From Paraconiothyrium sp. Pb-2020 (taxonomy: Eukaryota > Ascomycota > Dothideomycetes > Pleosporales > Didymosphaeriaceae), in NCBI GenBank assembly GCA_022419385.1, contig JAJUBI010000001.1, positions 186,001 to 250,000 of the forward strand: DNA of 64,000 bases, given 5' to 3'. Under the pieces are notes generated by a model. The model was not told the DNA's origin. It saw only the letters and a program-made list of their open reading frames with translations, and did no database searches. The translations under genes were made by a program, and so were the position numbers. This document shows, in pieces, positions 1 to 10,647 of the stretch (its first letter is position 1; every line of letters begins with the position of its first letter).

Positions 1-1776
1 CAGACTCTCCGTTTTCCTCATACATATATTGCTTTTAGAAGGATGTATATCTAGCTGGGCAACTGAAAGAGCACATGGGATGAACCGTAGCTGTCCAAGC
101 GGCACTTTGAGATTGTCGAGTCCAATCATTTCAAGTATCGAATTACGTCAACTACTTGCGAGATCGCCAGCCCTCCACTTTGCGACGCCACCGGCTTGCC
201 TTTCGGTTAATCATACTGTATTTGAAAACCAAGCCTGGATCAGTTCTCTTTGATTCATGCATGTTAGGTCCCTTCGCTCTGAGAATATCATATCGACACT
301 CCTCGATTTCTTGCTGCATCAGGGTCAGGTAAGCATGCCAAGGTCAGCTGCCACCTAATGCTTACTCTAGACAGACGCCTTGGGGCTTTGATGTTGTAGA
401 TGTCATGAATGACCTTGTCAGACCAGTCAGCTTGAAGTTTGGTCCTCAACCACTATAATGCGACACATACATTGACCTGAAATCCACGTGGACAATCTTT
501 GGTGATGACTTTCAGTTTTTCTACGAGGTATATAGGATCAATCTCGCCGGCTTGCAGTTCTTGCTCGACCCAGGTAATGTGTAGGTCCGTCGGTGGCATT
601 CTTTAGCTCTTGGGGAGCCTCAATGGCTAAGAAACATGCGCATGAGAAGGCAGAAATCGTGGGTCTGTTGCGAGAATGGGTGAATCGAAGGAAACATGGA
701 TAGAAGTGCCATTCGGCGGGGCTTCACTAGAGATGTACCCAGATTGGAGCCTCGGGGATCAGCTGGACCGCGAGGCCCTTGCATACTCAGCCACCCTCGT
801 ATTTCTTTGTGGTTGAAGTCATTGGTGGCGACTCAATTCCGGACTTTCGGCTGATACTTACTCATTAAGTAGGCAACTACGGCCGCTAAGATCGGATCGC
901 ATGTTCGCATGAGCGATTGCCCCGTGCTTTCTGACACAGCTGGTGGTTCATGTTCGGAAGCCCCCACATGATACAGGGTTCGGACACCCACCATCACGAA
1001 GGCTCCCGAATAATACGAAGTAGTTGGCATGCGATCCTTCAGCCCCGAGAAGCTCCCGCCCCCCATCACGGCATGGCGCGTGCAAACGCTGCACCTAATA
1101 CGCTGCACAGGTTGCATATCATTGAGCAATATCTTTCCTTCCAGCTTCCGTGAAACGCATTACATACTACAGGGCGAAAAAATTCGCGATTGTCCTTCGT
1201 GCAGCTCAATTTTGGTGGATCGCACGCGGAGCCATCAGTATTTTAGGCTTCTTTAGTGAGAAATGAAAGATATTGTGATAAAAGTAAAGCGAGTAAGTGC
1301 GCCCCACATGACAGGCTCGTAACTTAACCACATCGAGGTCGTGTCTAACAGTCTAAGCGGTTAAAATTACGATCCCACCAGTCCCGAGGCTACCATAACG
1401 ACGGGCATACTCTCGCAGACGTCAATGGAGAAACAAACCTGATTACGCCTTACAAGGCAGGGAGTACTACTACACAAGACTCACAGCTAGTCAATGCTTC
1501 GAAGGTACAACCTACATGCGGATCATCCGGTGCTCAATGTGCCGGTAAAGGCGATAATGAGAGTATCAAAGAAGGAAACGTAATGCTGCCCCATGTCGCT
1601 GGAACGATATTTGCATTATTCTGTTGACTAATCTCGCTACAGAGTGCTAGTGAACGTTCGGGGACGCCCGTGAGCGCGCAGAAAAGGTCGACCAACGTCG
1701 AACGAAATAATTTGACGACATCAAATCACACAGAAAAGTCGGGTAAGCCAAATTAGTTCAAAAACTGGACAAACTC
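1..1776. other. Degraded gene-poor flank
   Basis: I see no gene that can be supported here. Short open frames occur on both strands and none shows a recognisable domain. At 329-370 there is an intron-like stretch with a GTAAG donor, a CTAAT branch-like site and a CTAG acceptor. It is followed by an open stretch broken by a TAA near 460, so this may be the remains of a spliced gene read on the + strand. I could not identify the ancestor. Confidence 0.4.
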
Positions 1777-3717
1777 ATGACATGGACAACAGACTCGCCG
1801 TTAGTTAATGAACCGTCAAAACAGCTTGTCGACCAATTATCTCAAGCTATGAAGGAAAGCGCATTCAAGGAGAATAGGCTTTACATTCCTGATGGGCTTC
1901 TGGACTCATTGATCTGCAGGTCCACAGTACGAGAGGAACTCCGATTAGCATATGACGAAAATAGAAAACCCTGGAGAAAAGTTTTGGACGCCAGAGAAAC
2001 TTATCAGCTAGCTTCTTTGATATGCCCTCGACGGGGACTTCAATTTATGTCCGCGCCGCTCGCCTTGGGTCCTCAACCTCAAAAGCCTAGGAGACTGGAA
2101 TACAGAAAGATATTTGCCATACTGTTACTCGTGGGCAAAGAAAAAGAGGTACCAATTTTCGTTAAGCATCGGGTCTCTGATCAGGAGCTGCCACTCATTC
2201 CCATGAAGGTCTCCGACGAAGAGAGATGGCTCTTCTCCGGGCAAAGCAAACCTGATGAGATTCTCCATTGCTTCAGATCTTGGAACGCGACTGCCATTCA
2301 CCAGTTCGAACAGCAACAGTGGCGGGTGCTTGCTCCTGTTTTCAAGGACCCGGAAAATGAAGGCATCTTCCAAAGGGATTTAGACGTAGCTTGCGTTCTA
2401 CCCTTCTTCGAATGGACTTGCTGTGCTAAAGGGAGGACTGCTTGCGTCTACCGGGCAATGATTCATCCCAATCATCATACATTCAGCAGAAATCGGGTAA
2501 GCGGTAGCAACACCAAGGGGTCTTAGGTTTGTTTGCTGACAATGTTAGAAACACGGTAATGTCTTTGCTGTTAAGCAGCTTCTGCATCATCGCAACATCG
2601 GCTCTCAGGATGCAGGCTTGCAATATGAGATCAACGTTCTAGAAGGGATTTTGAAGCCACAACACCAACATGACCACTTGATAAACATGCTGGCCACCTT
2701 CCGCATCGATGGTATAGATTATATCATATTTCCATGGGCTGAAACAGACCTGCTCAACTACTGGAGATGGAAAAACCCTGATCCGACCCCGAGCAGAAGG
2801 ACAGTGAAGTGGCTATTGGAGCAATGCCACGGCCTCGCGTGCGCGTTACATAACATACATCGTTGGCCTACTACTCGCAGCAGTAAGTTGTTCAATGCAG
2901 CGTCGTCCAGCGGGAATGGCAGTGGCGAAAGCGAGCCTGTCGAACTTTTTGGTCGCCATGGGGATATCAAACCGATGAATATCCTTTGGTTCGACAATGG
3001 GGGGCTGGGAACTTTGAAACTTGCTGACTTCGGCACGGCTCGTTTCGATGCTGAACGTACCCCTCCACCTGTTAACCTGGATCTGGCCACCACACCAAAC
3101 TACAGGGCCCCAGAATTCCGCCCAGATACCGCAGTAAGCGTTTCTTGGGATATCTGGGCGCTAGGATGTGTATATCTTGAATTCGTGACTTGGTTATGGA
3201 AGGGGTGGAAGGGCGTGAACACTTTTGCCGATAGTAGACTGGCCGAAGATCCTCATCATGAGTTCCGAACTACCACATTTTATGAGCTGGGGGCAGATGA
3301 TGTCGTTCCCAGACTCAAGCCGGTTGTGCTTGAGGTAAATATTCTTGGTACCCTTTGAGAAGCTGATACTTCCATGCTAACATCCAACAACGTGCAGCAT
3401 CTCGATAAACTTTCGAGCGAAGTAACCTATCCCGCGGTATTGAGATTATTCTTGGACTACATAATGGAGAAAATGGTTATAGTAGAGGACCAAAACGTCA
3501 AGAGAAGCAATGCGACAGACTTGATGCGAAGAACCGAGGAAATATTGGGCGCATTCGCAAAGGTAACCAAGCGAGAGAGTCGGATGGGAAGGGTAAGTGA
3601 CCTTCACTTCTTGTGGGTTGATTAATTGCCGTTCATACACGGTTGGGAGCGATTGGAGAAAACATGGAACGTCAAGTTTGGCAACAGCAGACGAAGAAAC
3701 CGTCCAGAGCAGAGTGA
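1777..3717 (+). CDS. Protein kinase domain protein
   Basis: Serine/threonine-type kinase of about 575 residues. Exons are 1777-2496, 2549-3334 and 3398-3592, all joined in phase 0. A short last exon near 3691-3717 is possible; without that splice the frame stops at 3625. Residues 1-210 form an N-terminal region of unknown fold. The kinase domain follows: a degenerate glycine loop near 219 (GRTACV), the ATP-binding lysine in AVKQL at about 249, an HRD-like catalytic loop HGDIKPMN at about 377 in which the Arg is replaced, ADFG at about 400 and RAPEF near 427. The key Lys and both Asp are present, so activity is plausible. The gene is tail to tail with the NLR-type gene at 3901-7576, about 180 bases apart. 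Substrate is unknown. Pairing with the NLR in signalling is inference. Confidence 0.85.
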
Positions 3718-3900
3718 CATCTCATTATTTTGAACTCTAACTAAGTAATGAGACATTGTACGAATTCTTAGAGCCTATGGAAATTCCCTGCCTGATCACA
3801 GTCACCGAGGACTTGCGCTTCCTTCCTGGATCTTTTCTGATATTGATCCTTCCTCAAGCTGTAGTCCCTGGGACATACCATGATAAATTCCTCATGCTTA

Positions 3901-6900
3901 TTAAATCTCGCCAAGTCGCTGTAACCTCAACACGGTGGCCTTGGTCGTAGGGTGATCTTGTCCCAACACCTTTGATCTTCCATCACGGACTTTCTGAAAA
4001 TCGGAAATTGCGTCCATCAACCGCCCAGTATGTTCCTTGATCGAACCTAGCACGAACAATGTATCTAAAGTGTATGTGTGCGATGCTCCAAGTCGTTTCT
4101 CGCGAACGGTATACGCCTCTGTAGCCAGAGCTTCAGCCTCACTGTATTTTCCTCGGTGTTCCAGATTGATAGCCAACGTCTCTGCTGTATTCATTGTAGA
4201 AAGATGCTCTTCACCTAATACAATTCTCCTCCGCGACAATGTGTCCCGACCGATGCTTTCCGCCTCTTCGAATTGCCCCAAATCTCCCAAAACTAATGCA
4301 AGATTTTGACAAGCTTGAATGCAGTCCGGATGATTCACTCTGCCAAGCTTCTGGTTTGCTGCGCAGACCTTTCGATAGAGCAACTCTGCGGTTTGCAAGT
4401 TGCCATCCAGCCGATATCCAAGAGCCAAGTTGTTGATGGCGAGTAGCGTTTGGGGATGGTCATCCCCGAGTGTACCCTTGCGGCCTTCGACGACCTTCTT
4501 ACTGATAACCACTGCCTCTTTGTACTGCCCACTTTCGCGTAGAGTCCCAGCGAGGGCATAACCACTTGCTAATGTCAATATATGATCGCTCCCCATCGTC
4601 CTTTCGTAGTCACACAACGCCTGCCGTCCAAGCTTCTCAGCTTCTTCGTATCGTGCTTGTCGTCTCTTATTTGTGGCGACATTCATCAAACTTTGGAGCG
4701 TTTTGCGGTGACATTGACCTAATGCTGCAGCACGAGTACGGTAAGCGCGTTGAGTCAACTGCTCTGCTTCGGTGAAATGTCCTTGCTTTTCTCGCACGTC
4801 GGCCAGGTCGCTGAGCGTATCAATAGTTTCCAGGTGTTCCGACCCAAGCAAGGACTCTTTATGGCGTAATGTCTGTAGTTGAATCGTGTAAGCTTCGTTC
4901 CAAAAGCCTTGGGATGTCTTGATCGTGCCTAAGAGACCCGCTACACGAAGCGTGTCAATATGCAGCTCTCCTAGTATCGATTTGCATTTTTCGTAAGCGA
5001 ATTGACAGGTAGCTGCAGCCGGATCATATTGGCCTGCGTGCCATTCATACGCAGCCAACTTGAACTGCAAGTGAGCGAGGATCATGTTCAGAGAATCTTG
5101 ATTGAACACATAAGTTTCCACTTTCTTGCCATGTGGTAGCAGCTGCCTTTTCAATTCGAAATCCTCGCTCTCGGTTCCTGGAAACACATTGTACACAAGC
5201 CGCAGCGCCGACGCCTGGTATTTTGCTGCCTCACTTCGCACCCACACTTTAGTAGCCAACTGGACTAGACGATGCATTCGAAAAATCTTTTCATCCACTT
5301 CAGCCCTGATGAGACAGAAGCCTTGCAATGTGCCCAGGGCAGAATTCAACTGATGGCGACTTGCTATGACGTCTTTCAGCAAACTGCGGGGAATGTCCTG
5401 CCTGTCTAGGAATGCCATGACTGATAATAACTCCGCAGCTTGTTGACAACGATGACGGATTCTCTCAAACGACAACTTCCAAGCCCGAAGAACCGAATTT
5501 GGTGTATCAAAGCCTCTTCGCAAGTCAACGTGCTCGTCGTCAAGGATCTCGATCAAACTCGTCTCACTCTCCGTGAGCTCCAGCAGGTACTCACTTATGC
5601 TTATTTCGCTCTGGTCCAGATATGCTGCTGCTTGTGTTATGCACAGAGGAAGATACTCCAGGATATCAAGGACTTCAAGCTCCACGGCATGGTCGATTTT
5701 GGTATCGCAAGGTAATTTCGATCTAAACAATTTCGATGAATCCTCCGGAGAGAGACTGTTTACCGTGACTACAGATTTTTTGGACCCGACTATCGTCCGA
5801 GCTACGTATCGATCTCTTGTTGTGATGATCACGGCACCGTTGCGGAAGTTGCGTACAAGCTTCGCCAAAGCATTTTGGCCTTCTGTCATTAATTCAACAT
5901 CGTCCGCATTGTCTAAGACCATCAGCCACTGTCGATCCTGATCTGAGGACAGATATTGCACGGCAAGATCCCAGTGGTTTGTGTTTGGGTCGTCATAACC
6001 CGGAAGCTTGAGCCTTATTGCGATGTCGCGGAACGCTAGGTCGATTTTGATGCAGCTATCACATGCGACCCAAAAGATCAGATTTTTGGGGTTATTCTCG
6101 TGATACCGGTAGCAGAACTCTGCAGCAACCTCGGTTTTACTGATAGTTTAGCGAGATCCGGGAGGGGATTTCGTTGACTTACCCAACACCTCCTATTCCA
6201 TGCAGAGCCAATCGGCTACTAAGCTGCAGTGTGCTGTGCATGTCTTTGATAATTGCTTCGCATCCCACAAAGTCTGCATTCCTACTGTATGGGAAGTTCG
6301 GTATGGTGAGAGGCTCAGAAATTGAGACTAAGAAAACCTTAGCCACTGGCTTGATGGAAGATTTTGTGCCCAAATCTGGGCCGGTAGAACAACACTTACG
6401 CTGCCTACAGATGGTAGTAAGATTATTCATCTCTGACCCCGCTTCCACGGGCTTTGGTAGAACTTTAGCCCATCGTACCAGATCTGCAGTCACAGCTAGG
6501 AACCCCGGGTCTCTAGCGTCAACAAACCTCGTCATGTCCGAGTGATTGCAGTGTAATCCCGTTGCCTGATAGGCAGGTAGAGAAGCCGAGTGTTTGGTCA
6601 CAATCTTTGATCTTTCTTAGTAGTGAAGCATACATTTGTAACACGGTCGGTGCGTGCACTTACGACGCTGAGACCACGCAGTGGCAGTTCTTCAAAGAAG
6701 CATGTAATGCCCATTTGATCTCCTTCTTTGCTGTTTCGCTCCCTGATCATGTTATGAAATGCCGTCTGAATTCTGTACAACAGTTCCGAGCTAGCACGAA
6801 GCGCTCCGAGGATTTCGGGGTTCGTTTGCTTCATTAGCCCGAGAGAAAGTGCTAAGCCCCTGGCCCATGTCGCCAAAGCTTCAGTGCCCGAATGTGGTGT

Positions 6901-7576
6901 ACCTAGAAAAATTATACCTTTCGTTGCCAGATAGATTTGCTTTGTATGATTATCAGGGCTGTGTCTGGATCGAACAATTGCCTGGTTGATGTAAGTAGCC
7001 TGGAGTATGCCGTTATGTAGATTACTCACATCTTGAAGGACAATGCCCCCCATGCTGTGGACCACGAAGAATAAGGGACGATCATTCTATCAATATTAGT
7101 ACAGAATCATCGATATATTCCGGGGTATGCAACCGTTCCATCCTCCTCGCGATAGTTGGACAAATCACGAAGAAGATTGTTGGCGTGATCCCCAACAGAG
7201 TTCTGCGAAACTATCTCGCGCCAATTCGTAATCCTTGAATCGTAGCCATAAGACATGATTCTGCCATGCGTAACTCGTGTAGGGAGCAAATGCTCGGGCC
7301 ATGGTGCTTTCGCGGTGTGGCCCTTCCAAGTGTCCCGCCAATGTCCTCCCAAGCCGTGGACGAAGACGATGCTAACGAAGCATTAGCCGTAAGCGTTCAT
7401 GTAGTAGCCGAGATTTCATACTCTACTATAGCTTCCTGCGGTATGTGGAATATGTGGAGACCAACTCGAGAACTCTCCGGCAAGGACTGCAAAGAGCCAG
7501 GATATGGAGGTGGTTCACTAGAAAACCGATCCGGATCTCGCTCTTTTCGCCATAGCCAGCTTGCGCGACGCATCAT
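3901..7576 (-). CDS. NLR-type STAND protein: alpha/beta hydrolase, NB-ARC, TPR
   Basis: Predicted 1118-residue protein. Exons, in coding order: 7576-7422, 7371-7134, 7086-7030, 6981-6664, 6604-6400, 6327-6183, 6139-3901; the total is exactly 1119 codons. Residues 50-290 are a serine hydrolase (SesB-like) domain with the oxyanion motif FVHGLGGH, a nucleophile elbow VVHSMGG and a probable catalytic His in CNHSDM. The NB-ARC ATPase follows: P-loop GIGGVGKT near 367-374, Walker B LMVLDNADD, a TTRDR sensor, an LPL motif and MHRLVQ in the MHD position. From about 700 to the end there are kinesin-light-chain-type TPRs with a period of about 42 residues. An intron splits the P-loop between GIGGVG and KT. 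In fungi, proteins of this build act in self/non-self recognition and incompatibility; that role here is inferred. Start: the first of two tandem ATGs, with no intervening stop. Confidence 0.93.
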
Positions 7577-8155
7577 GACGGGAAAACAAACTTTTTTATT
7601 GGTTCAACTTTGTGTGTATGGACAAATCATTGAACCATTTCGCAAATTGCGATGTTGCAAGAGCGAGTGAAGCAAGAAGTATGTCGAGTATCGGCTGTCC
7701 ATGTTCACCGGCAGCCTGGTCTGACCGGTGCTGTGCCCAGAAACCCCGCACGCACCTTTCGCAGATTGTTGCATCTCAGCCACACACACACTCTTTCTTC
7801 CAATAGGTCACACGCTTCATCTGTATCACGGAGCGCAGCACCGCTGTTCCAGCATTCGGGAGTACGAACGACATGTTCCAAATAAGGACGGTTTCCACAT
7901 AGGCATTGACCAAAGTTCCACACCGAGACCTATAAATTGTTGAGAACAAAGCGGTTTTCGTGTGATACTGCAAGCAGCCACACAAGCGCACAAGTTGACA
8001 GCCTGCGCGTGAGGGCTGATCACGATTTATCCTAGCATCATGCTGCGCGTACATTCCAAAGGACGCAGCCTTAGCGTCCAATAAGGGTGTACCACGTTAT
8101 CTGTCTCCAACAGAAGAGCCTCAGCCTTGCCAGCTTGCTTGCTTGCCAACAGCCT

Positions 8156-8162
8156 TATAAAA
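8156..8162 (+). promoter_or_regulatory. TATA box
   Basis: TATAAAA lies 106 bases before the ATG at 8268. It is in the 690-bp region shared with the divergent NLR-type gene and supports the small frame at 8268-8504 as a real gene. Confidence 0.55.
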
Positions 8163-8267
8163 GATCATCGGGTTTTGCCCTGTGCCTACTTACAACATAG
8201 CTTTCACAGCCCCAATCGAATACTTTGAGTTTCCAACCAAAACGGTCTGATTTCGGTCAATAGAAAC

Positions 8268-8504
8268 ATGCCTAGCGTCCTCAGGCATTTTACGGTCGAC
8301 CTGTCGTTGAAGTGGTCACGGATCCGTCGCAGAGTCGATGAAGACAATGTCTCGTTGGCGGATTCCAGCAAAGCTCCTACCGAACACCAGTCCGATACTA
8401 CCTCACTGGCCGACTCAAGCAAGTCTCCTATGGAGCGCTCATTCGACACTGTTTCATTGGCCGATTCGAGCAAAGGACCTATCAGCACACCAATGCCGAG
8501 ATAA
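8268..8504 (+). CDS. 78-residue protein with three 17-residue repeats
   Basis: Small intron-less frame with a consensus TATA box upstream. Residues 1-25 are basic and hydrophobic in part. Residues 26-42, 43-59 and 60-76 are three tandem repeats, each beginning D-x-(V/T)-SLADSSK and continuing into a variable Pro/Glu-rich tail. No signal peptide or membrane segment is visible. I do not recognise the family. It starts divergently from the NLR-type gene at 3901-7576, a layout used in fungi for NLRs and their small partner proteins. The repeat is not one of the amyloid motifs (HET-s-like, sigma, PP) as I know them, so a partner role is only a guess. Confidence 0.65.
   Translation: MPSVLRHFTVDLSLKWSRIRRRVDEDNVSLADSSKAPTEHQSDTTSLADSSKSPMERSFDTVSLADSSKGPISTPMPR
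8343..8495 (+). repeat. Three coding 51-bp repeats
   Basis: Three direct repeats of 51 bases encode the 17-residue units of the small protein. The SLADSSK core is invariant in all three while codons differ (for example TCG, TCA and TCA for the first Ser), so the amino-acid sequence seems to be under selection. Confidence 0.7.
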
Positions 8505-9060
8505 GCGAGCGCCACATTTGCATGCGCCGGACACTTGAGTGAAAGCCTACTGGCGTGGATTGGGGATATGGACAGACTGGTGCGGACGAATCATGTTCAA
8601 GATTATGAACGTCTATCACTGTGTTGTAGTTGACGATGAATCCGGAATGCATTTCGCCTGTTCTTTGCTGCTTTTACCGGGTGCACATAGTACTGAATAA
8701 CAGTTCTCTTGCAAAGATTTGTATATTCTGGTATTAATCCACCCCTCTATTGCGCAATAATGTCTATCTGCCAGTCGTTTTGGTGCTGGGGAGTGAAATT
8801 GGTATTTCGTTCTCATCGTACATAGACGGGTTTGCTCGAACACCTAGTCCACATCGTTTGCGTTGTACCTGAAAATTCAAGCCTGTCGATTTGGTTCTTC
8901 TTCCTTAGCCGTCTAAGTAGTACGGCTACACTGCTACTCGTAAGCCATCGGTGAGAACGCACAAGCGACAGCGCGAAGGGTAGCCCAGTATCGAACGAGG
9001 AGCGCCTTGATCAACAGCATTTTCGGCACGGACGATAACATGTACCGAACTCCGTCACCC
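8505..9060. other. Intergenic, nothing recognised
   Basis: Only short open frames with no domain or repeat are visible between the small repeat gene and the SNF2 relic. Confidence 0.5.
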
Positions 9061-9079
9061 TCTGTTGTCACTTGAGTTC

Positions 9080-10490
9080 TATATCATCATCGTGGATGAT
9101 ATCTCCGGAGCCTCAATCCTCTCGCGAGAATCACTCCGGCGCTTTGCGCTCTGCGTTTCAAGAGGCGACTAGGGTGCACTGGCACTCCACTTTCCAACGA
9201 CCACTCCGATGTCCTCGCCCTTTTACAGTTCCTGAACCTGAAGCCATGGTGTGGGAGAGAGTTGTTCAATCAATTACATGTCCACATAATTTTCGTCGTA
9301 TACATCGACTCTAATAACCCACAGTTTTCTGTTAGAAAATCTCGGAATAAGAGTAGGAGGGCCGCGGGTCTCGCCGGCTTTACCAGGGCTACATTGGCGG
9401 TCTCACTAATGCCGATCGTGTTAACCCTGAAAATTGAAGATGTATATGATCAAGAACGAGTAGTTGCCTTCAAACGTGCAAAGTCATGTAGAACCAACAT
9501 CCCTAACCCCAAGGGGGACGCCAGATCCCTCCAGAACAGTGTTAAAGATTCTAGGACTCCGACAACAGGAAGAAGATCCAAGATGCGCTAAATACGCGTA
9601 ATAATATAGCATGCGAGGCAAAGACGTAGCGATCGATCGAAGTACTCTAGTGCTTAGCGAACTACGGGCTAAGACCCACCGCCGTCATTACTCAAGAGTC
9701 TCCCTTTAGTATATTCGAAGATTGGGGCTCCCATTTATAAGGTGGAAGATAATCCAGCAGCAGAGTTGCCTCGTGGGGAGGAAGCGCAGAATCGTTTGGT
9801 ACTCGATACGATCGAAGACTGCCACAGTCCCAGGCTCGACGATGTAGCATTGAAGACGGCGAAACGATGAGTAAAGACTTAGAAAAATGTGTTCATCTTC
9901 GACCCTATGTTAGCTCCACTGGATGTCTGCCAGAATCGTTTGAAAAACCGGGCCATTGCATCATTTGTGATGCATTGTGGTCTGAGTACTCATGGAGGCA
10001 CACTATGATCCAACAATTCAACGATCCCCCGCATCCGATACGCCTTACGCTCATCGCCTTCCAGGCTGGTGGCTACGGTCTAAATTGGCAGCCGGCACAG
10101 ACCGTGATTCGCCTCTCAAAGTCTTGGAGTCTAGCTGCTAAAGCGTAGGCTAACTCGCAGGCTAATCGACAAGGATGCCCGGAAGAGGTCCGAGTATACG
10201 CATTTCACGCCCAATTGATTGATGATGGCCACCTCCGAGAGCGCTGAAATGAGAAACAGAAAAGAGCTAAGGGTCTTTTCGATCCAAGAAGGGTTTCAAA
10301 TAAGCACATCACCCATACAATGAATCGCTGGACCAACTTCGATCACATTATGAAAGACATAAGTTCAAAGTTCTGCTGTTCAGTCATAAACCCTAACCAA
10401 GCACAAATGATACGACTCCTACAGAAGCTGTCCAAAAGGGCTTTGCTTAACAAGAAAAATCAGCTCCACACTGTCCGTTAGAAAGCGACG
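9080..10490 (+). pseudogene. Relic of SNF2-family DNA-dependent ATPase
   Basis: Broken remains of a SNF2/Rad5-type helicase. Near 9085 the translation resembles the DEAH-box region. At about 9170-9280, in another frame, it reads LGCTGTPLSN followed by LLQFLNLKPW, the SNF2 motif III segment. At 9980-10250 it gives a RecA-2 segment: MIQQFNDP, FQAGGYGLNWQPA and, beyond a stop, ANRQG then VRVYAFHAQ and LRER. The frame changes at least twice, and an in-frame TAG at 10146-10148 sits where the family has Gln (EAQA), so CAG became TAG. Large central parts are missing. It cannot encode a working enzyme. It could come from a resident gene or a mobile element carrying a helicase. Confidence 0.75.
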
Positions 10491-10544
10491 AGGAACGAGT
10501 GACTGTTGCTACTTGGGCTGCATAGACCGTGTCCCGCAACAGCC

Positions 10545-10586
10545 ACAATAACAATTGTTCATTTGAAATTACACAATTGTTATTGT
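10545..10586. repeat. Perfect 14-bp inverted repeat
   Basis: The arms at 10545-10558 and 10573-10586 are perfect inverted copies (ACAATAACAATTGT) around a 14-base spacer, in AT-rich DNA between the SNF2 relic and the 3' end of the nuclease-like gene. It could be a 3'-end hairpin, a protein site or a small transposon end. Confidence 0.6.
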
Positions 10587-10647
10587 TTGCGATCTAAAAA
10601 GTGAAATTGAATGCTTCCAGACGCCAATAAGCACCGTCCACCAATCG

